Source: Paenalcaligenes niemegkensis (GTDB lineage Bacteria; Pseudomonadota; Gammaproteobacteria; Burkholderiales; Burkholderiaceae_B). Taken from it: 64,000 bases of DNA. A model generated the notes under the pieces. The model was not told the DNA's origin. It did not search any database and saw only the letters and a list, made by a program, of their open reading frames with translations. Location: assembly GCF_022230885.1 (NCBI RefSeq), contig NZ_JAKGCT010000002.1, forward strand, positions 62,001-126,000, given 5' to 3'. Below are positions 48,735 through 58,928 of this stretch, one piece after another. The translations under genes were made by a program, and so were the position numbers. Every line of letters begins with the position of its first letter. Position 1 is the stretch's first letter.

Positions 48735-49291
48735 ATGAAAACCGCTCAAGAGGTACGCGTCGGTAACGTCGTAATGATCGGCGGCGCGCCTTTAGTTGTT
48801 CAAAAACTGAATACAACAAATCAGGCCGCAACTCAGCCGTCGTCAAACTCAAATTCAAAAATCTGTTAACTGGTAGCCCCAGCGAAGCTGTGCATAAAGC
48901 TGACGAAAAGTTTGAAGTCGTATTGCTCGAGAAAAAAGAGTGTACGTATTCCTACTTCGCAGATCCTATGTACGTCTTTATGGACCAGGAATACAATCAG
49001 TACGAAATCGAGGCAGACAGCATGGGTGATGCCTTGAACTACCTCGAAGATGCTATGGCCATCGACGTTGTATTTTATGACGGCCGTGCGATTTCTCTAG
49101 AATTGCCAACAGTAGTGGTTCGCGAAATCACTTACACTGAACCCGCTGTTCGTGGCGACACATCTGGAAAAGTGCTTAAGCCTGCAACCATCAGCACAGG
49201 TTTCAGCATTCCTGTTCCGCTATTTTGCGAAATTGGCGACAACATCGAAATTGACACCCGTACCAACGAATACCGCAGCCGCGTTAATTAA
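48735..49291 (+). CDS. efp: elongation factor P (Arg32 type), frame broken once
   Basis: Relieves ribosome stalling at polyproline. It starts [16 protein letters not shown] at 48735 with GGAG about 11 nt upstream. The frame is lost in an A5 run at 48802-48806; one more base gives [16 protein letters not shown] and then a continuous frame to 49291, 185 residues in all, the normal length. The modified loop reads SGRNS with Arg at position 32, so this is the rhamnosylated class, in agreement with earP next door. Without repair only a 45-codon peptide would be made. Confidence 0.95.
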
Positions 49292-49331
49292 TAATAACCG
49301 CAGGCAGCAGCTATCTGTCAAAGCACTAAGC

Positions 49332-49366
49332 AAAAAGCCCACCAAATATATTGGTGGGCTTTTTTT
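49332..49366 (+). terminator. rho-independent terminator of earP-efp
   Basis: An 11-bp stem AAGCCCACCAA / TTGGTGGGCTT, loop ATATA, with T7. The preceding A5 makes it usable on the minus strand also, for the DUF1178 gene. Confidence 0.92.
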
Positions 49367-49411
49367 GGTATTTATATGGTTTGATGCTGTTTTTAAGTTG
49401 CCATCATCCCT

Positions 49412-49906
49412 TTACTGCAAGCGGTCGTCATCCAGGAACTCGGGGATGGGCATAACCGCAATGCCTTCTTCTGCCAGTTCAGCGTACTCATCAGGTGTAG
49501 CACTGCCCCGAATGGAGCGCTCCTCGACTTCGCCGTTATGCATGCGTCGGGCTTCGTCGGCAAAGCGTACACCCACATCATCTGATTTACGCAAGATGTC
49601 CCTGAACTTGTGAAGCATCTCTGCCTGCAGTTTGGCCAGGTCTGCGGAACCGGGAGCAGCCACTGCTGCCGAACCCGAGCTGCTGCTTTCTTGCGACGTG
49701 ACAGGCGCAGAAGAGCCACTTTCGTTTTTTAAATGACTGATGTTCAGGCGAGGGGCCGAGAGCTTTTTATTTAGCTCGGCGGAATCGCACACAGGACAGC
49801 GCAACAGTCCGGAGCCACGCTGCTCTTCATAGTTTTCGTGTGATTTGAACCAGCCTTCAAATATATGGCCGTTATCACACTGCAAATCGAATACTTTTAA
49901 TCCCAT
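49412..49906 (-). CDS. DUF1178 family protein
   Basis: 164-residue protein of unknown function common in proteobacteria. The N-terminal part has FDLQCDNGHIFEGWFKSHENY and LLRCPVCDSAELNKKLSAPRL; two Cys pairs suggest a zinc ribbon. The middle is Ser/Ala/Pro-rich and the C-terminus has KLQAEMLHKFRDILRKSDDVG and the typical ending GIAVMPIPEFLDDDRLQ. Frame intact. 102 bp separate it from yejF upstream. Confidence 0.9.
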   Translation of the reverse strand: MGLKVFDLQCDNGHIFEGWFKSHENYEEQRGSGLLRCPVCDSAELNKKLSAPRLNISHLKNESGSSAPVTSQESSSSGSAAVAAPGSADLAKLQAEMLHKFRDILRKSDDVGVRFADEARRMHNGEVEERSIRGSATPDEYAELAEEGIAVMPIPEFLDDDRLQ

Positions 49907-50008
49907 ACTATTCCAAATGAGGGCAATCTGATATAAAACAAGACCGCTCAGTTAGCCAACCTCAGTTTCAACCATTATAGACCTAGAGCTTAATGCGTCC
50001 GGTCTGTC

Positions 50009-51727
50009 CTATAAACGCGGCACTGACGCCAGCAGGCTTTGCGTTTGTGAGTGCTGAGGATGCCGCAACACCTGTTCAGCGCTGCCGATTTCGGCGATCG
50101 CTCCGTCGTGCATTACAGCGACAGTGTCGGCTAAATATTCGACGACGCCGAAATTATGCGTAATAAATAAATACGCCATCCCACTTTCACGCTGCAATTC
50201 ATTTAGCAAGTCTAGAATTTGTGCCTGAACTGATACATCCAAGGCCGAGGTGGGTTCGTCGCAAATAAGAACAGCAGGCTCAACTGCCAAGGCTCGTGCA
50301 ATAGCGACTCGCTGGCGCTGGCCGCCTGAAAACTCATGTGGATAACGCGTGGCGCTGTTTTTAGGCAAGCCAGTCTGATCCAATAAACGCAAAATATCTG
50401 CGTCGCGCTGCACTTTAGGCATATTAGGTCTAAGCGCTTTCATACCCTCATGCAGTATCTCGCCTACCAGCATGCGTGGATTTAATGACGCAAATGGATC
50501 CTGAAACACAATTTGTATGCGGCGGCGCAGCTCGTGCAAGGTAGAGCGTCTGGCATCAAGCAGGCTGCGCCCCTCAAGCAAGGCCACGCCGCTAACTTGG
50601 GCCTGCCCGTCGAGCAAGCGCATCAAGGCTTTAGCAATTGTGCTTTTGCCGCAACCGGAAGCACCTAACAGCGCCAAGGTTTCACCACGATGCAAGTTGA
50701 AAGAGACATTTTTGACCACAGGCAATAACTCAGCAGCACGAAACACCCCGCGTGACTGGGAATACGCCACCGAAAGTCCGCTAAGCTCTAGCGTTAACGC
50801 CCCGGCTGGAGACTTTTCCGGACTCGAGGTTTGGGGCTGCCCCTGTGATGGTCCCTGGGCGATAATGACCGGAGTGTTCTGCCCATCGTCAACAGAAGCT
50901 GGACTAAGCGGCTTACCCCGGCGCTCATAAGTGGGAACAGCAGCCAAAAGCTCTTTCGCATAGGGGTGATCAGGCTTGGCAAAAAACTGATCAGCGTCTG
51001 CGATTTCAACTATTTCGCCGTGCCGCATCAGGGCCACATGATGGGCAATGCGCCGGACCACCGCCAGATCATGGGTAATAAGTAAAATACCCAAGCCCAT
51101 TTCCTCTTGAATGTCAGCGAGCAAATCGAGAATCTGCGCCTGTACCGTAACATCCAGTGCGGTGGTGGGTTCGTCTGCGATCAGCAAGTGAGGCTCGGCA
51201 GCAAGTGCCATGGCGATCATGATGCGCTGACGCTGACCGCCAGAGAACTGAAAGGGATAATCATGAATACGGTTTTCAGCATCCGGGATACCTACCCGGC
51301 TTAACCAAGCGATAACGCGCTCGTTAAGCAGCTGTCCTCTATACGTCGTATGGAGCCGCAATGTTTCCGCAACCTGCTGCCCCACCGTCATGACAGGATT
51401 CAGGCTAGTCGAAGGCTCCTGGAAGATAATACCAACCCTGCCACCTCGAAGACCACGCATATCTCTTTCAGAAAGATCGAAGACCTCGGTACCGTCGATA
51501 GTGGCACTACCTTGGCTGATCCAGGCTGCATCGGGTAGTAAGCGTAAAATTGCCTGGGCCGTCATACTTTTGCCGGAGCCTGACTCACCGACCAAAGCGA
51601 ACGTCTGCCCTTTTATCACACTAAAGCTCAATGCCCTGACTGCATGGTTAATACCGCTCTCTGAGGCAATATCAACCGATAATCCATTTACATAGAGTAG
51701 TTTGGAAGCCGTTTGCATCGAAGTCAT
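50009..51727 (-). CDS. yejF: dual ATP-binding protein of a YejABEF-type peptide ABC importer
   Basis: One polypeptide with two ABC ATPase domains, energising import of peptides (in E. coli YejABEF takes up oligopeptides and microcin C). First domain: Walker A GESGSGKS near 47, signature FSGGQRQRIMIAMALA, Walker B LLIADEPTTALD. Second domain: Walker A GASGCGKS near 352, signature FSGGQRQRVAIARALA, Walker B VLICDEPTSALD. 572 residues. Its ATG overlaps the yejE stop by 4 bp. Confidence 0.94.
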   Translation of the reverse strand: MTSMQTASKLLYVNGLSVDIASESGINHAVRALSFSVIKGQTFALVGESGSGKSMTAQAILRLLPDAAWISQGSATIDGTEVFDLSERDMRGLRGGRVGIIFQEPSTSLNPVMTVGQQVAETLRLHTTYRGQLLNERVIAWLSRVGIPDAENRIHDYPFQFSGGQRQRIMIAMALAAEPHLLIADEPTTALDVTVQAQILDLLADIQEEMGLGILLITHDLAVVRRIAHHVALMRHGEIVEIADADQFFAKPDHPYAKELLAAVPTYERRGKPLSPASVDDGQNTPVIIAQGPSQGQPQTSSPEKSPAGALTLELSGLSVAYSQSRGVFRAAELLPVVKNVSFNLHRGETLALLGASGCGKSTIAKALMRLLDGQAQVSGVALLEGRSLLDARRSTLHELRRRIQIVFQDPFASLNPRMLVGEILHEGMKALRPNMPKVQRDADILRLLDQTGLPKNSATRYPHEFSGGQRQRVAIARALAVEPAVLICDEPTSALDVSVQAQILDLLNELQRESGMAYLFITHNFGVVEYLADTVAVMHDGAIAEIGSAEQVLRHPQHSQTQSLLASVPRL

Positions 51728-53220
51728 AGCGACTCGCCCTTGGTGGTTTTTGCCACCAGTTTCGTTGTTTTTAAACGTGGAACCAGAATATGCAGACGTC
51801 GGACTCTGGGATCAAAGGCTCGCTGCACGGCGTCGGCAAATATATTGGCCGATAGAACCAAAGCCAGCAAAAATACGAACGCGGCACTTAAGTTCCACCA
51901 GATCATGGGGTCTCTCGACATCTCGATACGCGCGGCATCGATCATCGTGCCAAAAGATGGCATGCTGGGATCGACTCCTATACCCAGATAGGAAAGCACT
52001 GCCTCATACAGCACCAGGCCCGAAAACTCCAGAACCATCGTAATCAGCACAATATGCATGAGATTAGGCAAAATATGCTTAAGCATGATGCGAAAGTGGC
52101 TGACACCAAAGGCTTTGGCTGCCTGAACATATTCAAGCTCTCGCAGCTTCAGGGTTTCGGCACGCAGTAAACGGCAAAGACCAGACCAGCCTGTAAAGCC
52201 TAAGATCAGGCATAACAGGAATAAGCGCAAGTCAGCTCGCGCAGCAACCGTCTCGAACAGATTAGGATGATTGTCTATATAGACTTGCATCATTAATACG
52301 CATGCAGCGATCAACAACACCCCCGGTATTGATGTCAGTGTGGTGTAGATATATTGAATGATATCGTCGACCCAGCCCTTGAAATAGCCAGCCGCGATGC
52401 CAAAGCCCAAAGCGGGTGGTAACATCGCAAAAGTAGTCAAGGTACCGATCACCAGCGCCGTCCTGACGCTTTTTAACGAAAGCGCGATTACGTCATTTCC
52501 CGAGCGATCCGTTCCGAGCACATAATAATTGCCGCTCAAGGCAAAAATAATACTGCCGCACGCCACCAATGCCGTGGCAGCAAACCAGGCGGCTTTCCAG
52601 GCGTAGAGTTCACTGTCGCGTGCCCACCAATGCCGCCTGACTGTGCTCCAGCCTACCGCAGTGCCCTGTGCTTTTAAACGCCGCAGAGCCAGCACATTCA
52701 GCAGTCCTACTGATAGCGCTGTCCACACCACGACGGCCAACAGCGTATAACCTACAAGACGGGTAATGTCGGCGCTGCGTTGCTCTGTGTTCTCGATGCC
52801 TGAGGCAGCATGCTCAAGGGGCGGAAAATCACGCACGGCTTGACCATCGATAATCTGCGATTCTTTGAAAAACAAGTGCAATGCCAGCGGCGATGAGTAA
52901 GTACGCTCGACCTTTGCCAGACCTGTGCCCACTAATACATCGTCTAACACCGAGCGAGAAATTGGTGCATATCTGGGCTCGGACTGTTCATTCCCGTTCA
53001 AGGGTGGTAATTGGGGACGATAATGAATGGAGTCGAGCAGCCCCACTACCAAAAAAGCACCTAAGATCACGCCGGCTGCTGCAGCCGATGGTGTACGCCA
53101 AACACTGGACCAGGCATTTTTAAGTGCTGTGTTCCGGCTCACATGCCACACATAGAATATCCCTCCCAAGACGGCGAGCCATATAAAAACATCTGTCCAA
53201 AGCACAGCAAACTTAGGCAT
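51724..53220 (-). CDS. yejE: ABC peptide transporter permease YejE with extended N-terminus
   Basis: Inner-membrane permease of the DppC/OppC type. The conserved core is the C-terminal 300 residues with the EAA loop (YVQAAKAFGVSHFRIMLKHILPN) that docks to the ATPase and the family segment TDRSGNDVIALSLKSVRTAL. About 498 residues against about 340 in E. coli YejE. The extra N-terminal 150 residues hold two more hydrophobic segments and a soluble domain between about 65 and 155. The ATG at 53220 is preferred over an in-frame GTG at 53229. Codon use is like its neighbours. Confidence 0.92.
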   Translation of the reverse strand: MPKFAVLWTDVFIWLAVLGGIFYVWHVSRNTALKNAWSSVWRTPSAAAAGVILGAFLVVGLLDSIHYRPQLPPLNGNEQSEPRYAPISRSVLDDVLVGTGLAKVERTYSSPLALHLFFKESQIIDGQAVRDFPPLEHAASGIENTEQRSADITRLVGYTLLAVVVWTALSVGLLNVLALRRLKAQGTAVGWSTVRRHWWARDSELYAWKAAWFAATALVACGSIIFALSGNYYVLGTDRSGNDVIALSLKSVRTALVIGTLTTFAMLPPALGFGIAAGYFKGWVDDIIQYIYTTLTSIPGVLLIAACVLMMQVYIDNHPNLFETVAARADLRLFLLCLILGFTGWSGLCRLLRAETLKLRELEYVQAAKAFGVSHFRIMLKHILPNLMHIVLITMVLEFSGLVLYEAVLSYLGIGVDPSMPSFGTMIDAARIEMSRDPMIWWNLSAAFVFLLALVLSANIFADAVQRAFDPRVRRLHILVPRLKTTKLVAKTTKGESL

Positions 53221-53276
53221 GATCGTCACACAGCAAAAAATAGTTTAAGGGTGTTTTTAAGCATAAAGCTTGTGCG

Positions 53277-54253
53277 TCAGTCAAAACGTACACGCGGATC
53301 CACCAGTGTGTAAGAGATATCAGCCAAAATCAGCCCAACAATATAAAGTGCCGACCCCAGAAAAACCATCGCGCGAACAATAGAAAGATCTTGTGCATTA
53401 ATCGCATCGATGGTGTAGCTGCCCAGACCTGGAATACCAAAAAAGACTCTGAGATCAGGCTTCCCATAAACAGCAAAGGGATGGCCGAGACGGTTCCCGT
53501 TAATATAGGAAGCATTGCATTGGGCAATAAATGCCTGAACAGTACCAGCCTTTCTGACACGCCTTTAGCCCGTGCTGTACGGATGTAATCTTTGCTGACT
53601 TCTTCAAGGAATAAACTGCGGTAGAAGCGGCTTTCGGCACCCAACCTGGAAATAATTCCCACCAGCACAGGCAGCAACAAGAACTTGACGCTACTAAAGC
53701 CGTCTATCCATCCTGAATAAGGAACCCAGCGCAATACCTTGGCAAAGAGCCACTGGCCCGCAATAATATAGAACAAGCCTGAAATAGACAGCAGAACCAC
53801 ACACAGCACCACCCCTGCGAAATCCAGGCGGGTGCCTCTGAAAAAAGTCAGCAGCAAGGCAAAAGCGACTGACACGCCCAAGCCTAAAATGAAGGTGGGG
53901 AGCGCCAAAGCCAGACTGGGCCCCATCCGATTACGGATTTCGTGGGTGATGTCGTGACCTGAATCAGAGAAACCGAAGTCAAAACGTAATAGCGGTATAG
54001 ACCGATCAAAGAATATCGTTTCGCTAAAAGCCTGGCTTCCCGATTGTTCAGCGTTGTAAAACAACGGCTTGTCGTAGCCTCGTTCGTGCTTCCACTGCTC
54101 AATGGCTTCTACGCTGACACGCTGACTTCCAATGGCCAGGTGCGCCATATCGTCAGGAGTATTGACCGCAAAAAATAGCACAAAGGTTAAGAAGTTAACC
54201 CCCAGCAAAATTAAAACTCCATAAGCCAGCCGCCGGAATATATATCGAATCAT
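53277..54253 (-). CDS. yejB: ABC peptide transporter permease YejB, frame broken once
   Basis: DppB-type permease, partner of YejE. The N-terminus is MIRYIFRRLAYGVLILLGVNFLTF; the EAA loop is VSKDYIRTARAKGVSERLVLFRHLLPNAMLP. The frame is lost in an A6 run at 53439-53444 (a T6 on the coding strand). One more base restores ESFFGIPGLGSYTIDAINAQD and runs to the classic ending SYTLVDPRVRFD with a stop at 53277. Repaired length 325 residues. Its ATG overlaps the yejA stop by 4 bp. Confidence 0.93.
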
Positions 54254-56456
54254 GGCTGTTCCTTATCGGAGTGCATGCTTTGCGCCCGGGCAGTTTGCTT
54301 CTCGCGAGCGGCCGCACTTCGCCACACATAGACCGCCACTGCCAACATGAAGGCCAGCACCAGCCAAAGAGGCCACCAGTGCGGCCCGTTCCATTGTTTT
54401 TGCAGAGCAACGCGCTGGTCAGGCTCGACCCTCAGGTACTGCAGGGTATTACGTACCATTTGTGTTGGTTTCGCATTATGCACCCATGAATGGTAGGCGC
54501 CTCCGGCTTTGGGAAAATATCCAAACATCCAGGGCGCGTCTTCCTGGACAATACGCATCATTTTCTGAACAACAGCTTCTTTTTCCGGGCCATCGTCAAG
54601 AAAACGCATTTCTTCAAAGAGTCGATCATATTCATCATTTTGATAATTCGAGGCATTTTCACCGCTGGTCAGTGCCTGAGCCCGCGGACCATACAGCAGA
54701 AACAGAAAGTTCTCGGCGTCGGGATAGTCAGCAACCCACCCCCACATAAAGAGTTGCGCCGAACCTCGTCTCATTTTGTCCTGAAAACGGTTGTAATCCG
54801 TAGCGCGTATTTCAAGTTGCACACCAATAGCTCTGAGTTGACGGCGCATCCAGTCCAGCATGGCGCTTGAACCCATACCCCCTGCCGAGTCGTAATGCAA
54901 GATAAGGGGCGCGCCCGTTTTTTCGTCCCTGCCGTCGGGGTACCCTGCCTTGGCGAGCAAGGCCCTGGCTTCTTCCAGAGACTTACGCTCGACCCTGCCC
55001 TCGTTCACGTTATACACGGTAGGGTTCGCGCCCTCGGGCAGAGGCAGATAACCACTGACACCAGGGGGCAAGGGGCTATGAGCGACCTCGGCCTGGTCGT
55101 TTTGAAAGATGGAAACATACTGTTCCCAGTTAAAGGCAATACTGACAGCCTGTCGCAAGTAGCGATTTTTCTGTTCCTGCTCTGGCGAGTCCCCCTGCCC
55201 GACGACAGGATCCAGCCAGTTAAAACCCAGATAAAAAAGCTGTGCTTCCGTAGATGTGCTTAACTGCAGGCCCCTCGCTTCGTACAGTTCAGCTTTCTCG
55301 ACAGAGTCCTCGGCCGCCACAATCATGGCAACGCCATACTCACCGCGCTCAACTTGCGGAATGTCGTAATAGCCCTGCAGGAACTTGCCCATCAACGGCA
55401 CACTTTCTTTTTCCAGGCTAAACACGGCACGATCAATGAAGGGGGTAGTCTTGCCACAATCGGCCAATAAGCCCTGCTCCGCGTCACCATCTTCTCCTTC
55501 ACAAGGATACGGTTCACCTCTGAAGTTTGGATTTCGTGTCAAGACGTGGCGTCGATTAGGAATGGACTCGGTCAGCATATAAGGGCCAGTGCCCACGGGC
55601 CATGTATTTAAACTCAAGCCTTGCTCAGCCATGCCAGGCTGGTGATAAAAACGCTCAGCCTCCCAGGGAATGGGCGCGACAAAGGTCATAGCCAACCAAT
55701 ATTTGAACTGAGGGTATTTTCCTATCACCCGAATGCGCAAGGTGTGGTCATCGAGCGCCTGAACGCCCGTGAATTCGATATCTCGTAGATCTAGCCATTG
55801 CTCGCGATCTGTGTCTGCATCGGCTTCTCGCAGAGCATCGCCGAGTTCACGCAAGCCCTCCACGTGCTGGGACATCGTGGCAAAAATGGGCGATATCACC
55901 CGCGGGCTTGCAAGGCGCCTGAAAGCATATACGTAATCCTCAGCAGTCAATTCTCGCGTATCAATCTGCTCGAAATCACCTAATACGTATTTTCCTGCTA
56001 AATCGCTCGCCGAAATAGGCCAGTAACGGTATTCATTTTTTCATTGCTGGCAAAAGCAGGATGCGGTTGAAACAACACACCTTTTTTAATGGGGATATCG
56101 TAGACACTGGTGACCACGTCGGCCCCCTCCACGTCGTCAGGCAGACGATTACCCTGTGCGTCCAGGTAATACGGTTCGACCAGTCGCTCGGCGACACGAG
56201 GAATCAAGGTGTAGGGCCGGGCCAGATAGTGATAGCCGTACAGCGGCTCGTAGATAGAGTAGGTGAACGGCGTTTCGTCGGTAGAGTAACTGCTGGCCGG
56301 ATCCAGATATTTAGGAGAACGCTGCGTAAATGCAGTGTAAAACACATTCTCTGCTATTTCGTCCTTGGGGTAGGGGCTATTCACTGGACGTTCGCCGCAA
56401 CCTGCTACCACAACGACCACCATCAGCATTGCGGCCAAGCGCCATAACCTAGGCAT
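54250..56456 (-). CDS. yejA: YejA-type solute-binding lipoprotein with a C-terminal membrane helix, frame broken once
   Basis: Family 5 extracellular solute-binding protein delivering peptides to YejBE. It has an N-terminal lipoprotein signal with lipobox VAGC. Binding-protein segments include YSIYEPLYGYHYLARPYTLIP, LTAEDYVYAFRRLASP, GTGPYMLTESIPNRR and MWGWVADYPDAENFLFLLYG. The frame is lost in a T6 run at 56036-56041; one more base restores NEKNEYRYWPISASDLAGKY. Repaired length about 735 residues. Unusual is a predicted C-terminal membrane helix (WWPLWLVLAFMLAVAVYVW) followed by a charged tail. The ATG at 56456 overlaps the nuclease stop as TAATG. Confidence 0.92.
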
Positions 56457-57061
56457 TAGCATTTCCCTTGTTGCCAACATTCATACCGCCATACCCAAGG
56501 TTCTGTAGCACTGGCATCTTGCCAAAGGCCGCGTTTCTCGGAACGGGCGCGCTGCTGAATATCAAGCAATTGTTTATCTCGCAAGAAAAGCCCTTTCTTT
56601 TCAGTATTGGCCCACGCATAGCCCGCCGCTACCATCTCTTCGTTGGCTTTCATACCATCTGATAAATAAACATCACAGACGTCCCGACCATGAAGATCTT
56701 GCTCGAAACACTGAAGCTCAACCTGCTTTCCTGCAATCAATGAAGACAGAAAGTCACGTGACGCCTGTGCATGTGGCTGGCCTGGCTGCCTGGCACTTTT
56801 GTGCGTTTCAGGGGCATCAATGCTTGCCATGCGGATGCGATGCGTCTTTCCGTCAATCTGCAAATTAAATGTATCTCCATCAGAGACCTTCTGGACCTGA
56901 GCTGACAACACATAATCGCCTGAAGCTCCTGGGCTGTTATTGCTCTGGCCTTCCTGGCTGTTTTTCCATACTGAACTGACGGCAAGAACAACAAACACGC
57001 CTATAGTGAGATACTGCCTTAATTTCGAGTTGTTGCGAAAAATCGTGGGACGTTTAGACAT
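56456..57061 (-). CDS. membrane-anchored or secreted thermonuclease-family (SNase-like) nuclease
   Basis: Staphylococcal-nuclease-fold protein. After a basic N-terminus there is one hydrophobic segment (YLTIGVFVVLAVSSVW, about 17-32), which would export or anchor it. The domain then shows VSDGDTFNLQIDGKTHRIRMASIDAPE, HGRDVCDVYL and NEEMVAAGYAWA, covering the calcium and catalytic Asp/Arg/Glu regions of the fold. The start chosen is the ATG at 57061 (MSKRPTIF, 201 residues); the frame is open 31 codons further. Its stop overlaps the yejA start, so it heads the transporter operon. Confidence 0.88.
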   Translation of the reverse strand: MSKRPTIFRNNSKLRQYLTIGVFVVLAVSSVWKNSQEGQSNNSPGASGDYVLSAQVQKVSDGDTFNLQIDGKTHRIRMASIDAPETHKSARQPGQPHAQASRDFLSSLIAGKQVELQCFEQDLHGRDVCDVYLSDGMKANEEMVAAGYAWANTEKKGLFLRDKQLLDIQQRARSEKRGLWQDASATEPWVWRYECWQQGKC

Positions 57062-57141
57062 CAGCAAGTATCCAGTACGAAGAATTTCAAAATGCTTGTT
57101 GATTATAAGTTTTGCACGGCTGATGTCTAGCAGTGGGAAGC

Positions 57142-58802
57142 CTAATATGGCCAATAACGTTCGAGAATCAAATTGCCGTGTGGATTAAGCTCAGCTAAGC
57201 CAAAGGCGCCTTGTCCTGATAACCGAAAAAACTCATCCTCGAAGCCTTGAGAAACCAGTTCAGGAGCGCTCTCTCGCAATAAAGCGGCTTGCACCAGCAA
57301 TACCAGCAACTGGGCAAAACGTCTGGCTCCTGAGTCAGGCACGATTTCATCGGCAGTCATCATTTGCTGGAGCTGTTCAAGAGCCTGGCCGGCCGCATCC
57401 GACTGACTGAATTTACTGCCCAGATACTCCAGAAGTCTGCGTCCCATCTCTGGCTCCCGCCCGATGGCCTTGATTGACTCCAGGCACATGATATTAGCCG
57501 AGCCTTCCCATATGGAATTCACGGGTGCTTCGCGATAAAGACGTGGCATCACGCTATCTTCGATGTATCCGTTACCGCCCCATACCTCCAGGCATTCTGC
57601 CGTTATTTGCTGGGCACGCTTGCACACCCAAAACTTGGCCGCCGGGATTACCACACGTACAAGGGCGGCGTCCAGACTGGCCTTTTTCTCAGCATCCCGA
57701 GCTTGTGAGTGGTGAGCTTGCTCCAGGGCATGAGCCAGCCGCATGGACAACAAGGTAGCCGCCTCGCTTTCTAAAGCCATGGCCACCAGAACCGACATCA
57801 TCAGAGGGTGTTCAATCAGATGCTTATTAAAGGCAGTACGGCGTTGCGCATGATGCAAGGCTTGCACCAGCGCCTGGCGCATTAATGCCGCACTGCCGAG
57901 CACGCAGTCAAGCCGTGTAAAGCCCGCCATGCGCATCAGCGTAGCGAGGCCCCGCCCTTCTTCTCCGACCAGTACTCCCTCTGCCTGATGAAACTCGACC
58001 TCTGCGCTGGCACTTGAACGATTGCCCAGCTTGTCTTTAAGCCGGCGTATATGTATGGCATTGGCTTGCCCGCTGGCGTTGATGCGAGGAACAAAAAACA
58101 CGATAATCCGGCGGAGCTGCGAGCTAACACCAGATGCGCATCAGCCGTTGGAACAGAGTAAAACCATTTTTCGCCGGTCAGCTTGTATCCGGCAAGCTGT
58201 CCACCGTGTGTAAAAGCCTCGGCAACCGTCTGTGTATTGCGCAGGTCTGAACCACCTTGGCGCTCTGTCAGCCCCATACCGATCAGAATAGCGTTTTTTT
58301 GGTGTATAGGCAGATTCCGGGAATCGTATTCCTGACTACGAAGATGTGGCTCCAGGCTTGCGAACCACGACTCGCGCATCAACACAGGCAGCGCTGCCGA
58401 GGTCATCGTCAACGGGCACAAGCTGCCTGCCTCCACCTGTCCGTGCATAAAGAAGGCAGCAGCGCGCTCTACCTGTGCACCGTCTTGATCAGACAGCCAT
58501 GCCCGACTGTGCAAACCGTTACGCATGGCCATTCTCATCAGGCTGTGCCATGACTCATGAAAATCCACTCTATTGCTTTCAGCGCCCAGACGCGTGTAAC
58601 GCTGCAGTTGCGGCGGATGACGATTCGCCAGACTTCCCCAGTTCAGCACCTCGGCAGTGCCCAAGGTTTTCCCATAGGCCTCAAGCCGCCCGGCTGCCTG
58701 CGGGGACGACCACTTCTGCACCGCCTCCCTCAATACGGGATCAGTGTTATACAAGTTGTAGCCTTCAAGATCTTCCACCTGATTCAATGTATAGCCTTGC
58801 AT
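57142..58802 (-). CDS. AidB-like acyl-CoA dehydrogenase, frame broken once
   Basis: Flavoprotein of the AidB/isovaleryl-CoA dehydrogenase branch. E. coli AidB is induced by alkylation damage and binds DNA, though its substrate is unsettled. Conserved parts: GMGLTERQGGSDLRNTQT, LTGEKWFYSVPTADAHLVLA, then after the break RLKDKLGNRSSASAEVEF, ECLEVWGGNGYIEDSVMPRL and NSIWEGSANIMCLE. The frame is lost in an A6 run at 58093-58098; one more base restores SCFFVPRINASGQ. About 553 residues, close to AidB (541). Whether it acts in leucine/fatty-acid catabolism or DNA protection cannot be told from sequence. Confidence 0.9.
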
Positions 58803-58928
58803 GCGATTTCCTCCATGACTGACTGCTTTACAGGTTCAGAAAAATGAGGTGAGCACTATCCAGTAACTACAGCATAAATTAGGCCGACCGCTGTTAAAGT
58901 AGGGGTTTACTCTTCAGATCAAAAAATC

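Noticed and set aside
48735..48890. Programmed ribosomal frameshifting in efp (and earP, prpC)
   Set aside because: There is no slippery heptamer with a downstream pseudoknot, and the same kind of homopolymer break occurs in many unrelated genes, which points to a technical cause.
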